DNA from: Euleptes europaea
Taxonomy: Eukaryota; Chordata; Lepidosauria; Squamata; Sphaerodactylidae
DNA: 64,000 nucleotides
Direction: 5' to 3'
NCBI RefSeq assembly: GCF_029931775.1
Contig: NC_079325.1
Span: forward strand, 59,209,786-59,273,785
The position numbers and the translations under genes were made by a program. The stretch's first letter is position 1. Each line of letters begins with the position of its first letter. The notes beneath the pieces are model-generated. The model ran no database searches. It worked only from the letters and a program-made list of their open reading frames with translations, and was not told where the DNA came from. Positions 12,801-22,500 of this stretch are shown one piece after another.

Positions 12801-15800
12801 TGACTGAGTACTGTGGAAGGAATACTTCTGTAGGAGACTAAGATTATAAAGGCAACTCTGAATGAAATACGCATATAAACAAATTTTAGACTTTATAATT
12901 TACAATTGTCAGCTTACTCAGTCTAAGGATTGCAATTTTCTTATACAGATACATAGAGGCTAGAATAGGGCTACATACAAGTTGTTTATATTAATTTTGT
13001 GCTTGTATTAAATTTATTATATATTATTCACAAAATCACTTGTATCAATGTTAGCCCATGATTTCATGCTGATACCTTATCTTTTCAGTACCTTATTCTA
13101 GCTTTATAGGGTGAAGGTTTTTTCCCCTTTTTGTTGTTGCTGCACACCAAAGAGGACATTTTCTGACTCGGGAGAAACCCTCTCCTTGGAGCATCCTGTG
13201 GAAATTTTTTAGAGCAAGGATATGTCAGAGCTTTGTATGTTAGTGCCACACAGCAAGTCGGCGAGTGAGACGGGAGACGAGCTCCATCCTTGCTGTGGTA
13301 GACGCAGGAAGCTGCCTTGTCCTGCATCAGGCCCGTCTGTCAAGCTTAGCGTCGTCTGCTCTGACCTGCAGCTGCCCTTATGAGTGTTTCATGTTGCTTG
13401 TGTAAGGGTGGGAATTGAACCAGGGACCTCCTCCTGCATGCAAGGCAGGGGATCAGTTTGGGTCTTCCTTGAGGCTGGGAAGGGACTTTTTTTCCTCTGT
13501 GTGTCAGAGGAAGCCCAATTCCAAATACTCGTGGGCTTTCCATAGGACGACTTTACCCCTGTGCTGAAGATCTCGAATCTCCTCGAATGTCCTATTCAAA
13601 CACACACACACTCTCCCCCCTCCCCCCGAGGTTTGGAGACCAAGCTAGTCTTGTCGGCCATAAGAGCTAGAAACAGGCTCTTGGATTTGGGATTCGTGGC
13701 ATACCTGTTGCTTTGGAGATGCATCCTCCCCTCCTGAACCCAGTCTTTGAGGCATCTTTGAGGCATCCCGAGCTACTTGGCTGAGGCCTGTTGCTTGTTT
13801 TGCTGCCTGTTTGCACTTTCATCTCCTGGGAGGAACCAGAAGTCAAGAAGAGGAGCGCCAGGCTATGCTGACCACGGCCCATTATTACTTTTGGTACGCG
13901 CTGTGCCACTTCAAACTCGTACCGTGAGTAATAATGCGCGGAGGGCTGGCACCCACAGCTGGTGGAAGTAGCACGGCTGTCGTCTACAGAGCCTGCGGTG
14001 CGGAAAGGAGGACACCCCTTTTTCTGACTTGGATGGGCATCTTGCAAGAGAGCAATGATGGGGAGCCCCCTCATCCTCCTGAGAGAGCCCCTCCCTCTTC
14101 ATTGAGGGATAATTCTGCCATAGCCACGGTGGGGGGGGGGCTCACTGTGGCAGAAGGGAGGAGATAACGGAGCCACCCCCTTTTGCTGGAAATTCCTGTG
14201 CTCACCCCCCCTCCACTCCTGAGGTTTGGGGGATCCCAGAAGTGGGGCTGGCAGTTTGCTGGGCATGGGAACGTGTGGCAGAGCCTGAGCTTCCCACCCT
14301 ACACAAAACCAGGATCTGCAAGCAGCACGCTTGGGGGTGGGGTGTTCGTCAGGCCATAGTTTGGGACTGTACTGTCCTATTCTGCCCCTGTCACTCCCAG
14401 GGAACAATGGCCTTAGATGCCCCTTGGGCAGCACTGACACCAACTGACCCATTTCCCTTCAAGATCAACAAAGGTGTACTTTTGGGGCCCAGACTGATGG
14501 ATTCTTCTTTACTTGCCTTTACCCTGTATAGCTGGAGCCAGTGACCTGACTGTGCAGGAGGACGTGAAGGAGCTGAGAACCAGAGTGCTGGCGTTGGAGG
14601 AAGTGAGTCCCTCTGGTTGCATGGAATGCTAAACCTGTGGATGGTGGTTGGTCCGTTTTGGGTGGCTGGCTGAGAAAAACGTCCTTGCCTCATGTCCTTA
14701 AAAGGGGCTTAGAGAGAAGCATAGCGAAGTTGTTCAGCATCGGTTAGCAATGAAGCCTCCATGCTCAGAGGCTGGGGCTGAACAGTGTGCCGGCTGTTGC
14801 CCCGGGCCAGGCATGGGAGCTTCTAGAGTCCTGTGGCTGGCTGTGCTCGCAAACAGGTTGGCTGGGCGAGCCCGATTCAGCAAGGCAACAAGTGTGTTGT
14901 GTGGTTGGCCATGGTGCTTTTCTCGGCTTCTCCTTGGTGGCACATGCCCAGACTGCAGTCCAGCCTCTCTTCTCCCTCCCCACAGAAGCTGCAGTTGGCT
15001 TTGGCCCCTTTCCTTAGCCTGGAGCCGCCAGGGCGGGAGACTGTCGTCGGGAACCCCCTCGGCCTCCTTCTGCATGTCTGGCAGCAGGTGGACAGGATTG
15101 ACTCCCTCAGTGAGCAGATCTCTTTTCTGGAGGAGCAGCTGGAGACATGTAAGGGGGGGGGCGGTGTTCTGGTCCTCTGTTTTGCCTTTCATTATACAGT
15201 TCACCTCTCCCCACCAACAAATATCCCATTATCGCTCCAGTTGTGAACAGGCAATACACTTTTTTGCCCAAAGATGGTTTATTTTAATACCGTGTTTGAA
15301 TACCACCTTTTCCCTTGTGGCTCAAGGTGGCTTACAATTCCAAACTTAGACATGTACAAAATACACCTCCCCAGAAAACACCTGCCTTGTAAATCCCATA
15401 ATAGGCCCTCACAAATAAAACTGCTTACAGCATCTCCTAAAAACTTTAAAGACCCACACATACACTCTTTTTCTGAGGGATTCCTTGGGAGCCACTATGG
15501 CAAAAGAAACGGCTCTAGAAATGGGGCTACATAGGAACATGGAGGCAATGTAACTCCTGTGTAAATCCCCCCCCCCCATTATTCACCCAGGGAGAGTCAG
15601 CAGTGTCGTGGTGGGTGCAGGAGGCATAGCTCAGTTGCAGGAACAATGAGGGGTCCTGTCTAGAGCTCAGTGGTGGGCCCTGGGATGGTGCCCGACTGTA
15701 TTATTGCCCACATACCCATGGGGAGGAAGGTGTCAAAGCGCCAGCGTTTCCTGGACTGAGTGTTGGTGATGAGGCGAAAAGGAACCCTTGTGGATTTTGA

Positions 15801-15878
15801 CATTTGTCTCTCCATGCAGGTACCTGCCAGCCTGAACCCGGGGGCCAGAGAAGCAGGAAGAGGAACCCCCGCTTCTAA
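805..15878 (+). CDS. EGFL7: EGFL7 (EGF-like domain protein 7), 8 coding exons
   Basis: Coding exons are 805-884, 1752-1874, 9294-9409, 10453-10548, 12227-12391, 14532-14602, 14986-15148 and 15820-15878. They total 873 nt (290 aa plus stop), every junction is GT-AG and phases agree. Predicted order: signal peptide (about residues 1-20), EMI domain (about 27-106, with [17 protein letters not shown] and CCPGWRR blocks), a first EGF domain (about 107-139, [12 protein letters not shown]), a calcium-binding EGF domain (about 139-179, DVDEC and GSYSCSC), then a leucine-rich coiled coil (about 197-270, [15 protein letters not shown]). This is the EGFL7 architecture; human EGFL7 is 273 aa. The family is known as a secreted endothelial matrix protein acting in vascular tube formation and Notch modulation. 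The start is the only ATG giving a signal peptide in the first exon. The C-terminus is longer and more basic than in human. The gene hosts miR-126. Confidence 0.96.
1752..1874 (+). CDS. EGFL7: EGFL7 coding exon 2 (EMI domain, N half)
   Basis: Acceptor TTTGCAG; reads [10 protein letters not shown] through [20 protein letters not shown], the conserved EMI start of EGFL7. Donor GTATGA. Confidence 0.96.
2991..3323 (-). repeat. 3' LTR of Ty3 copy A
   Basis: 333-bp direct repeat with TG...CA ends, paired with 8659-8984; preceded by target duplication CAGGG. Confidence 0.93.
3353..7023 (-). pseudogene. pol remnant of Ty3 copy A (PR, RT, RNase H, IN, chromodomain)
   Basis: Approximate domain blocks on the minus strand: aspartic protease about 6.6-7.0 kb, reverse transcriptase about 5.5-6.4 kb, RNase H about 5.1-5.5 kb, integrase about 3.7-4.6 kb (with [12 protein letters not shown]), chromodomain about 3.4-3.55 kb (YLVRWKHF). 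Broken fossil. Confidence 0.88.
6953..8119 (-). pseudogene. gag remnant of Ty3 copy A
   Basis: Retrotransposon gag-type capsid region followed by one CCHC zinc knuckle ([14 protein letters not shown]). Fossil coding region of the LTR element. Confidence 0.88.
8659..8984 (-). repeat. 5' LTR of Ty3 copy A
   Basis: 326-bp partner of 2991-3323, followed by CAGGG. It is the 5' LTR because the internal coding remnants read leftward. Confidence 0.93.
9294..9409 (+). CDS. EGFL7: EGFL7 coding exon 3 (EMI domain, C half)
   Basis: Acceptor TCTCTAG; reads [14 protein letters not shown] then [13 protein letters not shown], matching the CCPGW block that closes the EMI domain. Donor GTAAGC. The preceding 7.4-kb intron is expanded by an LTR element. 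Confidence 0.94.
10235..10350 (-). mobile_element. SINE fragment in EGFL7 intron 3
   Basis: CCTCACAACAACCCTGTGAA followed by GTAGGATAGGCTGGGAGA and GGGGATTTGAA resembles the inverted body and box B region of the tRNA-derived SINEs elsewhere in the window. Degraded. Confidence 0.55.
10453..10548 (+). CDS. EGFL7: EGFL7 coding exon 4 (first EGF domain)
   Basis: Acceptor CTTCCAG; reads [12 protein letters not shown] then [13 protein letters not shown], a six-cysteine EGF module held in one phase 1-1 exon, as usual for EGF domains. Confidence 0.96.
12227..12391 (+). CDS. EGFL7: EGFL7 coding exon 5 (calcium-binding EGF domain)
   Basis: Acceptor CTTGCAG; reads DVDECAGG then [18 protein letters not shown]. 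The DVDEC motif and the N-x-x-G-S-Y-x-C spacing mark a calcium-binding EGF domain. A proline-rich linker follows. Phase 1-1 exon. Confidence 0.96.
12489..13094. mobile_element. 606-bp foldback (long inverted repeat) element in the miR-126 intron
   Basis: Arms of about 145-150 bp (12489-12632 and 12945-13094) are inverted copies of each other, with blocks such as AAATCATGGGCTAA and TTCTAGCCTCTATGTATCTG matching across the centre. The unpaired middle (about 310 bp) has no coding capacity that I recognise. It is an AT-rich, non-autonomous DNA-transposon-like element of unassigned family. Arm identity looks to be about 85 percent, so it is not recent. Confidence 0.8.
13250..13480 (-). mobile_element. 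tRNA-derived SINE, minus strand, EGFL7 intron 5
   Basis: GGAAGCTGCCTTGTCCTGCA at 13308-13327 is the tail side, and GGGAATTGAACCAGGGACC with GCATGCAAGGCAGGG at about 13410-13450 is an inverted tRNA-like head with box B. Same family as the fragments at about 2932 and 50945. Confidence 0.65.
13866..13950 (+). ncRNA. MIR126: miR-126 precursor hairpin
   Basis: The 5p arm (13880-13900, starting CATTATTACTTTTGG) and the 3p arm (13917-13938, starting TCGTACCGTGAGTAA) match the vertebrate miR-126 arms base for base as far as I remember them. The 16-base loop starts CTGTGCCACTTC, close to the human loop. It lies in the intron between the calcium-binding EGF exon and the first coiled-coil exon of EGFL7, on the same strand, the known host arrangement. 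miR-126 is an endothelial microRNA that targets repressors of VEGF signalling such as SPRED1 and PIK3R2. Confidence 0.98.
14532..14602 (+). CDS. EGFL7: EGFL7 coding exon 6 (start of coiled coil)
   Basis: Acceptor TGTATAG; reads [20 protein letters not shown] then ALEE, with heptad-like leucine spacing. Ends in phase 0 at donor GTGAGT. Corresponds to the human segment ending LLEE. Confidence 0.9.
14986..15148 (+). CDS. EGFL7: EGFL7 coding exon 7 (coiled coil)
   Basis: Acceptor CTCCCCACAG; reads [16 protein letters not shown] and later [18 protein letters not shown], nearly identical to the human C-terminal segment. Donor GTAAGG, phase 1. Confidence 0.96.
15820..15878 (+). CDS. EGFL7: EGFL7 last coding exon
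   Basis: Acceptor CTCCATGCAG; completes CTC and ends in a basic tail ([15 protein letters not shown], then TAA). Human EGFL7 ends CSCKKDS, so the Cys-x-Cys is kept but the tail is longer. The phase fits, but this short exon is the least certain of the eight. Confidence 0.75.
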
Positions 15879-16484
15879 CCTGGTCACCTCTCCTCTCTTT
15901 CCCCATGTTTAGAATGCATGGCTGCAGGGCATGGTCACAGAGACTGGTCCTGGGAACTGGATACCAGATCCAGTGAAGTGCACGCTGTAGGCTGTGGGCC
16001 TGTATTTGCAAGAGAATGGCAGCCTCTGCTGAAACGGACAGTAACCCTTTTTCCTCAAAAAAGCTGCTCACCTGTCTGGTTGCCGAAAGAAAATTCAACC
16101 ATCCAGCCTCATGTGGTACGAGGGCATTTAGCACCCGTAAAACAAAAGCACTCCCCCTCCCCCGCCCCAAGGGATTTTTCATGTAAAAAGGAAAGGCATT
16201 TCTGTGGTATCAGCTTCATCTTTCTACTACTTAGGGCTCCCCAAAGACTCCTGGGAATTGTAGTTTGGTGAGGGTACTGAAATTTACAAATTGTTCCCCC
16301 TCCCTAATCAAAAAACAACTTTTTTGTTCAAAATAGAGACCACTTTAAGGGGAATACAGCCCTCAATGAGCCAGTGCCCCCATTGCACAAGGACCTGTAT
16401 TGCATCTCCATTTGGTTGCAGAAGAAAGTTCCAATTCCTTTTTTGGGGAGGATACCTATTTCTTATGCAGTAGTAAAGGTCCTA

Positions 16485-16815
16485 GAATCATAGAGTTGGA
16501 AGGGGCCATACCCCATGCTCAATGCAGGATCAGCCTAGAGCTTCCCTGACAAGTGTTTGTCCAGCCGCTGGTTGGAGACCGCCAGAGAGGAGGAGCTCTC
16601 CACCTCCCTAGTCAGCTGATTCCACTGCTAAACTACTCCCACTGTAAAAATAATAATTCCTGATCTCCGGCAGTACCTTTCTGCCTGTAATTTATACCCA
16701 TTCTTGCGAGTCCTATCCTCTGCTGCCCACAGGAACAGCTCCCTGCCCTCCTCTAAGTGACAGCCTTTCAAATATCTAGAGAGCAATCATGTCCCCCCTC
16801 AACCTCCACTTCTCC
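16485..16815 (-). mobile_element. CR1-type LINE 3' end
   Basis: Starts TAGAATCATAGAGTTGGAAG, the inverted CR1-type 3' terminus, and continues through the conserved region corresponding to the reverse transcriptase C-terminus and 3' UTR (ATCATGTCCCCCCTCAACCT at its right edge). It lies about 600 bases after the EGFL7 stop. Confidence 0.85.
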
Positions 16816-17760
16816 GGACTGTCTGTGTCATTGGTTCCCACGTGGACCTTCTCAAATGGGTACTGATCTGTAGGTTTGATCAGTTTTGGCATCTGGTCTG
16901 CAATATCTTTAATCTTTGCACCTGGCAAACAACACACCTCTCAGGCTAGGGGATCAGGCCTGGACACATGACACTCCCTACCCCTCTGCCTTCCACTGCC
17001 ATTTCTTTCTACCCCATGCCCTCAGTCTGTCCTCCTTGTCCCTGTGGTTTTTCCTCCACCAGTGTTTCCATCTCTGTCTTCAATGCAAGGGCCTGGAATC
17101 GATTCCTGAGTTCCAGTGGCACCGAGCGCTGTCTCACTTGACGCCTTCAGGCTCATGCTTTAGCGCTCAAGAGGAGGCTTGTTAGGGCAGTCAACCACAC
17201 TGTTGTCCCTTTGAATAGTCTCCCCATCTTTATGCAGGGCTCCGTGGCTTCTGTTAATGAAACCCTCCCCTTCCTTGATCTCATGAAGGGTAGTGATCCT
17301 TTCCTCCAGGCTCCGAACCTTCTTTTCTAAGAGCCCTATCAGCTTACACTTTTGACAAGTGAAGTCCACCTTGTCCTCAGGGTGGAAAACAAACATGTTG
17401 CACTTCCGGTAGGTGACTGGAAATGGTCCATGAGCATTCACCGTCATCTTCCGAGTGGATTCTTTCACTCTAGAATTTCCTTTGTGCACTGATGTATCTT
17501 ACAAGCCTGACCAACATCACTCCAGCAGCTCCTTCTCCAAGCCCAGCTCCTGTGGTCTGCCTCTGGTGAGGATGAGCCTTGCAGTTCATGGCTCAACCAG
17601 CAGAGGGTGGGGCCAGCCGTCAGCCCCAGGCAAACAGACCCTTCCCAATCCCCAACACTCACCTTCCACACTCAGTGCTGCAGCAGCTGTCTGTCCTGCT
17701 CCTTCTCCTAGGCCAGCTGACTGTGGGTCTGTGCTGCCTGGCAGATAAGCTGCTGTGAGG
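16816..17760 (-). mobile_element. CR1-family ORF1 remnant (zinc-finger, coiled coil, esterase) and 5' UTR
   Basis: On the minus strand 17489-17160 reads a Cys-rich finger (FTCQKCKLIGLLEKKVRSLE) with a coiled coil, the ORF1 start of CR1 LINEs. The segment 16930-16816 encodes CLPGAKIKDIADQMPK and VHVGTNDTD, the GTND block of the SGNH-type esterase domain of CR1 ORF1. The stretch 17490-17760 may be the 5' UTR. The reverse transcriptase is absent between this and the 3' end at 16815. Confidence 0.75.
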
Positions 17761-18997
17761 AAGAACCCACTTTTGATGTCAGCAACATGAGCAATATGCA
17801 GCTTGCTTTATTCTGAGAGTAACACAAGGGCTGGATGCTTGGGCAAAGATCTTCTGATGTCCACCCAGCTCTTACAAAAATATCTGCTTGAAATGGTACA
17901 ATTACTCACTTGTGGAGACTCTGTGCCAGTAACTGAGAGGGCCTGTGATGGTTTCTTCCCCTCTTAAAAATTATTACAATAAAAATAACATTTATGAAAA
18001 TACATAGTTCACGTATCAATTGAGATGATAATAGAAGCAGCAAGCGCTCATGTGGGCGATTGTGAAATTCTGAACTGGTCCTGTGACATCTCATACACAA
18101 TTTTAATTAGTTTCATTCCTGTGTAACAGCCACCTCCCCTGTTTCTGGACAGATCTCTTGAGAGGACAAATGGGGATAAAACTGAGCAAATGATGGGGGG
18201 CATCTAGGTGGCCACTGGGGAAAGGAGGCCAGTCCCTTAGGTTGAGAAGGAGTCGTATTTACCAAACCCAGGGAGTTTCTTCTGAACATTGTTCATATCG
18301 TGACGTCTTTCATGCAGGTAGTGCTTCAATTGTTGGGTGCTAAGGCAGGAAGTTTCAGTTGCAAGGAAGCAGCTCCAGAAAATGTGTGCGCTCTCTCTGT
18401 CAGCATGCACTTGCAAACAAACCCCAACCTCTCTCTCCCAGAATACTTACGTTTATTTATGGCTCTACTAACATGCTTTTCTTCAAAAAAGGACTGGCCA
18501 TTGGTCACAGTGTTGAATGAAACCAAAGTGACACCGTCTCTTACACAGAAGACCAAAGGGCCTTGGAGTGTCCACTTGTGACAAGCCAGCTACCCAGGAG
18601 TGCCGCCTGGAGAGTCCCATTTTCTGTAATCTCCACAAGGCCAGTGGAGGGGGAGGCTGCCGATACCCTCAGGAAGGCCATTCTACCAGGCAGGGACCAC
18701 ATTGCGGAACGCAGGCAGACACAAGGGGCTGCCATTGGCCCCGATTCCCAAGGAATTTTTAGCAGACTTTGGTCAGCCAAGCACAAGAGTTTGTGCATGT
18801 GTGGTGGGGAGTGGTCCTGCCACCATGTAAGACCCCCCCCCCCGAAGGGCTACATGGGTTGTAAGCAGCACCTTGAACCTGCTGACAAACAGAAAACTAG
18901 CGACGTGCCTATAGTTGGACAGCAAGTAAGCAATGCTGCAGGGTCTGCATTGTCTTCAAAGGCAGGCCCATGTACAGGGCACTACAACAGTCTAGGC
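17761..18997. other. Intergenic stretch, no gene identified
   Basis: AT-rich DNA (about 17.9-18.15 kb), then moderately GC-rich DNA with the look of an old, unassigned interspersed repeat (about 18.55-18.98 kb). No coding exon is supported. Confidence 0.3.
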
Positions 18998-19342
18998 CAG
19001 TGGTTACCAAACTATGCTCCATGGAGCACTTGGTGTGCCGCGAAACATCTCCTATTGCTCCATGAAGAGATTGGAAAGAAAAATAAAATAAATGTGGCAA
19101 GATCTCAAAATTGTGAATTTTTGCGGCCATGAACTGTGTGTAGGTAAGGATCGAGTAGAAATTATTTCGCTCCTGCGGTGTGCTGTGAAGCAGTAACGAT
19201 AAAGGGCTCGTCAGCGTTCACTGTTTGCTGCCTTGTCGCCCATAATATCAGCCCTATATAGGCACTAGGTGAAAACTTGTGCTCCGTGACGAATTTCTCT
19301 CCTGAAAAGTGCTCCATGACTCAAAAAATGTGGGACCCGCTG
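18998..19342. mobile_element. hAT-like non-autonomous DNA transposon (MITE)
   Basis: Begins CAGTGGTTACCAAACTATGC and ends AATGTGGGACCCGCTG, the imperfect inverted termini (CAGTGGTTACC / CAGCGGGTCCC) typical of hAT/Charlie elements. About 345 bp with no transposase. Flanking 8-bp duplications are not clear, so it is old. Confidence 0.65.
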
Positions 19343-19474
19343 GCTCCTGGGCTTAAGGTGACCAACACTGATCAGCATGACCAGTTCAGTCAGGTCAAAG
19401 CAGGAGGCCCAACTTCTACAGCAGAGGGAAAGAGGTTTTTTGCAGGAGGCTGAGCCTCCAAAACTCATGGAAAT

Positions 19475-19525
19475 AACACACAGGATCAGATGGCTCTGCT
19501 TAAATAATTTGCTTTATTCAATAAA
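19475..19525 (-). terminator. Candidate AGPAT2 poly(A) site, with a plus-strand AATAAA beside it
   Basis: On the minus strand AATAAA lies at 19518-19513 and a TGTGTGTT-like GU-rich run follows about 25-40 bases downstream, as in real cleavage sites. This would give AGPAT2 a 3' UTR of about 3.55 kb, longer than in mammals. A plus-strand AATAAA sits 2 bases away at 19520-19525. Another minus-strand AATAAA at 20228-20223 lacks a GU-rich follower. Confidence 0.4.
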
Positions 19526-22500
19526 AATACCCTGCCCCATTTTGCTCCACACACATTCTTTTTCTAAACAACAGCAGGCAGCAATTGATTTGGGTGGGTT
19601 GGGTGAGCAACCCAGAGGATTCCCCCCACCCACCCAAGGTGCCTTCAGAGACCTCGTATTACACCAGAGTAGTTCAGACGAATTCTTGCACAGAGGGTTT
19701 TACACCCCCTGCTCCATTCGCTCAAAGGAAACTGAGTTTTGGACTCTGCCTCCTTGCTTCCATGCCCCAGCAGGGACGGCATCAGGCATGTGCAAAGGCC
19801 CAGTCCTATCGTGGCTCTGGCTGCCTGGAGCTGCTCTTTCGTGCCAAAAAGGGCAGAGCAGCACCCAGGAAACTTCTCGGAGAGTGCATGGTGCCCCAGC
19901 CCCAGACACCAATGCAGCTTAAACCTGAGTAACATTTGGTCCCATGGAAGTGAAAAGGGCACAGCCCTTGGGAAAGAGGCGCCAGCAGTGCGGTGGGGGC
20001 ACAAGTCCCTGCCCCAGCTGCTTTCTTCTGAGCCCCCACATGAAGCAAGTATTGAAATCCTCGCTGATTGGCTAAGACCTGAGCTCTGGCTGCCAGCCTC
20101 ACCCACCGCCCCTCCTTGCTAAGGGCAGAGCCTTGAATACCTGGGTCAGCCTCCCTCTGGCGAGGGCCAAGGGCTGCTCCTTTCGGGGCCTGCTGCCGGC
20201 AGCAGCTCCGGGCCTCGTCTCCTTTATTATAGCAATACATTTACACAAAGCCCTTCCCAAGCAAAACAAATTGCAGCACAAAACTGACAGGGCACTTCAA
20301 GCACTTGCTGGGTTGCTAAGCCAAACACTCCTGTAATGGGGAATATGGGTGTGTCGTCGGCACCCTCTCCAGAAAGGTGTGCAGAGGAATGCTTGCACAC
20401 AAGTCCCGGTCCGAGGGGCAGTGCAGACGACCAGCCCTTCCTTACTGTGGCTGAAATGGCTTTGCTTCTCAGGAGGATCCCTCTTCCTTTGCCCAGCTGC
20501 CCCCTGAAATCAAAACGGCACCACAAACCCTGCTGCCCAGAAGCAGCCAGGGGATGAGCAGGCAGAGCCAGGGCAGATGGCGGCCTTTTAAACCCCCTAC
20601 TGGTCTGGGGGTACAAGGATTGCCGGCTCTCCTTCAGGGGAGGAAGGTGACACTTCTTCCCCGGTTGGGCACAAATTGGAGGGCAGGCCTTCCAGGACCC
20701 TTCCCAGACTGGCAGGCTTCCATGGCTCTAAAAATGCCTAAGCACCTTCAAATGCCACAAGCCCTTCGTCAGGGTTTCCATCCTCAATCTCAGCAAAGAC
20801 ACCAGCAGATGGTTCTCTTGCAGTGCATCAATCCCCTTGTGTTAGCAGGCGAAATACAGCGACGGGGCTTTGCTCAGGACTTTTGGCAAAGTGGTGGGTT
20901 TCCTGAGAACCCCAAGAGGTGTTCAAAGGGAGCCAGGCCAGCCAGCACTTCCCCTGGGCTTAAAGCCTACAGTTAACCTTGGCCTGCCCGCTGTGGACAC
21001 AGTTGGAACGCTTGATCACACCTGCCGCCCTCTTTACTGGCCCGGCACAGGCTCAGGGCTACCCTTGTCAAGGGGGAGGGAAGCCCGTGCACGTGCCAGG
21101 TACACAGACCAACATGTGGTCCAGCACTTCCTCCTTCTGCTTTGGCAGTGGGAAACCCCAAGGGGCTCAGACGTACCTCTGGAAACACAGCAACCATTTC
21201 CAGGGTAAGAATGGCCAGACTCAAAGAATCCCGGTTTGCTGGAAATTATGACTGCATATTTAGAGAGCCCTTTGACAAGCAGAAGAAAGGGGGAGACCCC
21301 AAGCACTCCCCCCCATCTTAGAAACATTAAAAAACAAGGGAACGTCCACAGTTAAGTCACACTACCAAACTGTTTCACCATACCCCATCATTACAGTAAT
21401 GTGTTTTTATGTTGCAAAATGGGTGTTTGACAAAAGACGAAGGGGCACGAAGGGGAACCCTACGTATTGCTCTCTCCAGCACAAGCCCATTGCAATGAAT
21501 GGAAACTGGACAAGAGCTTTGTGTTTCAACGGGGGACTTCCTATGGGATTGTGCCCTTGGGCCGTAGCCCTAAAATCAATGTCTTTCAAAAAGATAATCC
21601 CACTATATCCAACGGGGTTACTCAAGGAATAATTACAGAATTGAACTCCCCAACAATTGGGGGGGGGGGAAAGCTACCTAAAGCAAACCCATTTTGCCTA
21701 CTTGAACTAAAAGCCAGAGCCTTGTGTACAGAAAACATGAGGCAACCGGGGTCGCACTGCCTGTGCAGCCAGAAGGCAATTCCCATATCCTTGTGAGTGC
21801 CCCAAAATCTAAGGGGGTAGACAGCTCTAGGCCACAAACACGGAGTGGAGTTCACGAGGTTCCAATTTTAATGACTTTTCTTACACATTTATGCCAAAGT
21901 AGCAGAAACCATTAATTTGTGACGATGGTTTTGGAGAGAGCTGGCCCTTGGTTTCACTTCACCAACCTGAACACTTCTTTCCTTCCCTTTTGAGAGAGCC
22001 ACTTGGCCTCTGAGCAACAGCAGGGCTTTCAAACTGACATTGGATGGCAGGGAGCGGATCTTAAGAAAGCTTCCCTGCCCTTGGCGAGCTCTGCCCTCTT
22101 TTCATAGAGCACGTCTTCTGGCTACCAATGGCAGTGCTTTGTGCAAGTGCCATATTACCCACCACCACCACCGTTGTGAAGTTTGTGGCATGTTCTTGGT
22201 CAGCCAAAGAGACCTGGGGCTTCCCCAAAAAGGGCAAAGTGGAATCCTTTACAAGCTCTCTCCCCCCCCCCCGTGTCTCCCCCCCCTTCTCCCATTTTGG
22301 AGCAGCACAACCAAATCCAGAAGGGGACCGTCACAAGTTGCCATTTGTGAGCCTGGAAACAGCATCTTGCTGCCCTTTCCCTCAATCCTCCACGGCCCCC
22401 ACGCACTTCTACTTTCAGCAGCAAGGAAGGGTGCCCTCCTCCCCTGCCTATCATCAAGCACACGCGTGAACGCGAGAGATGACCACTCCCGGCTTCCAAC

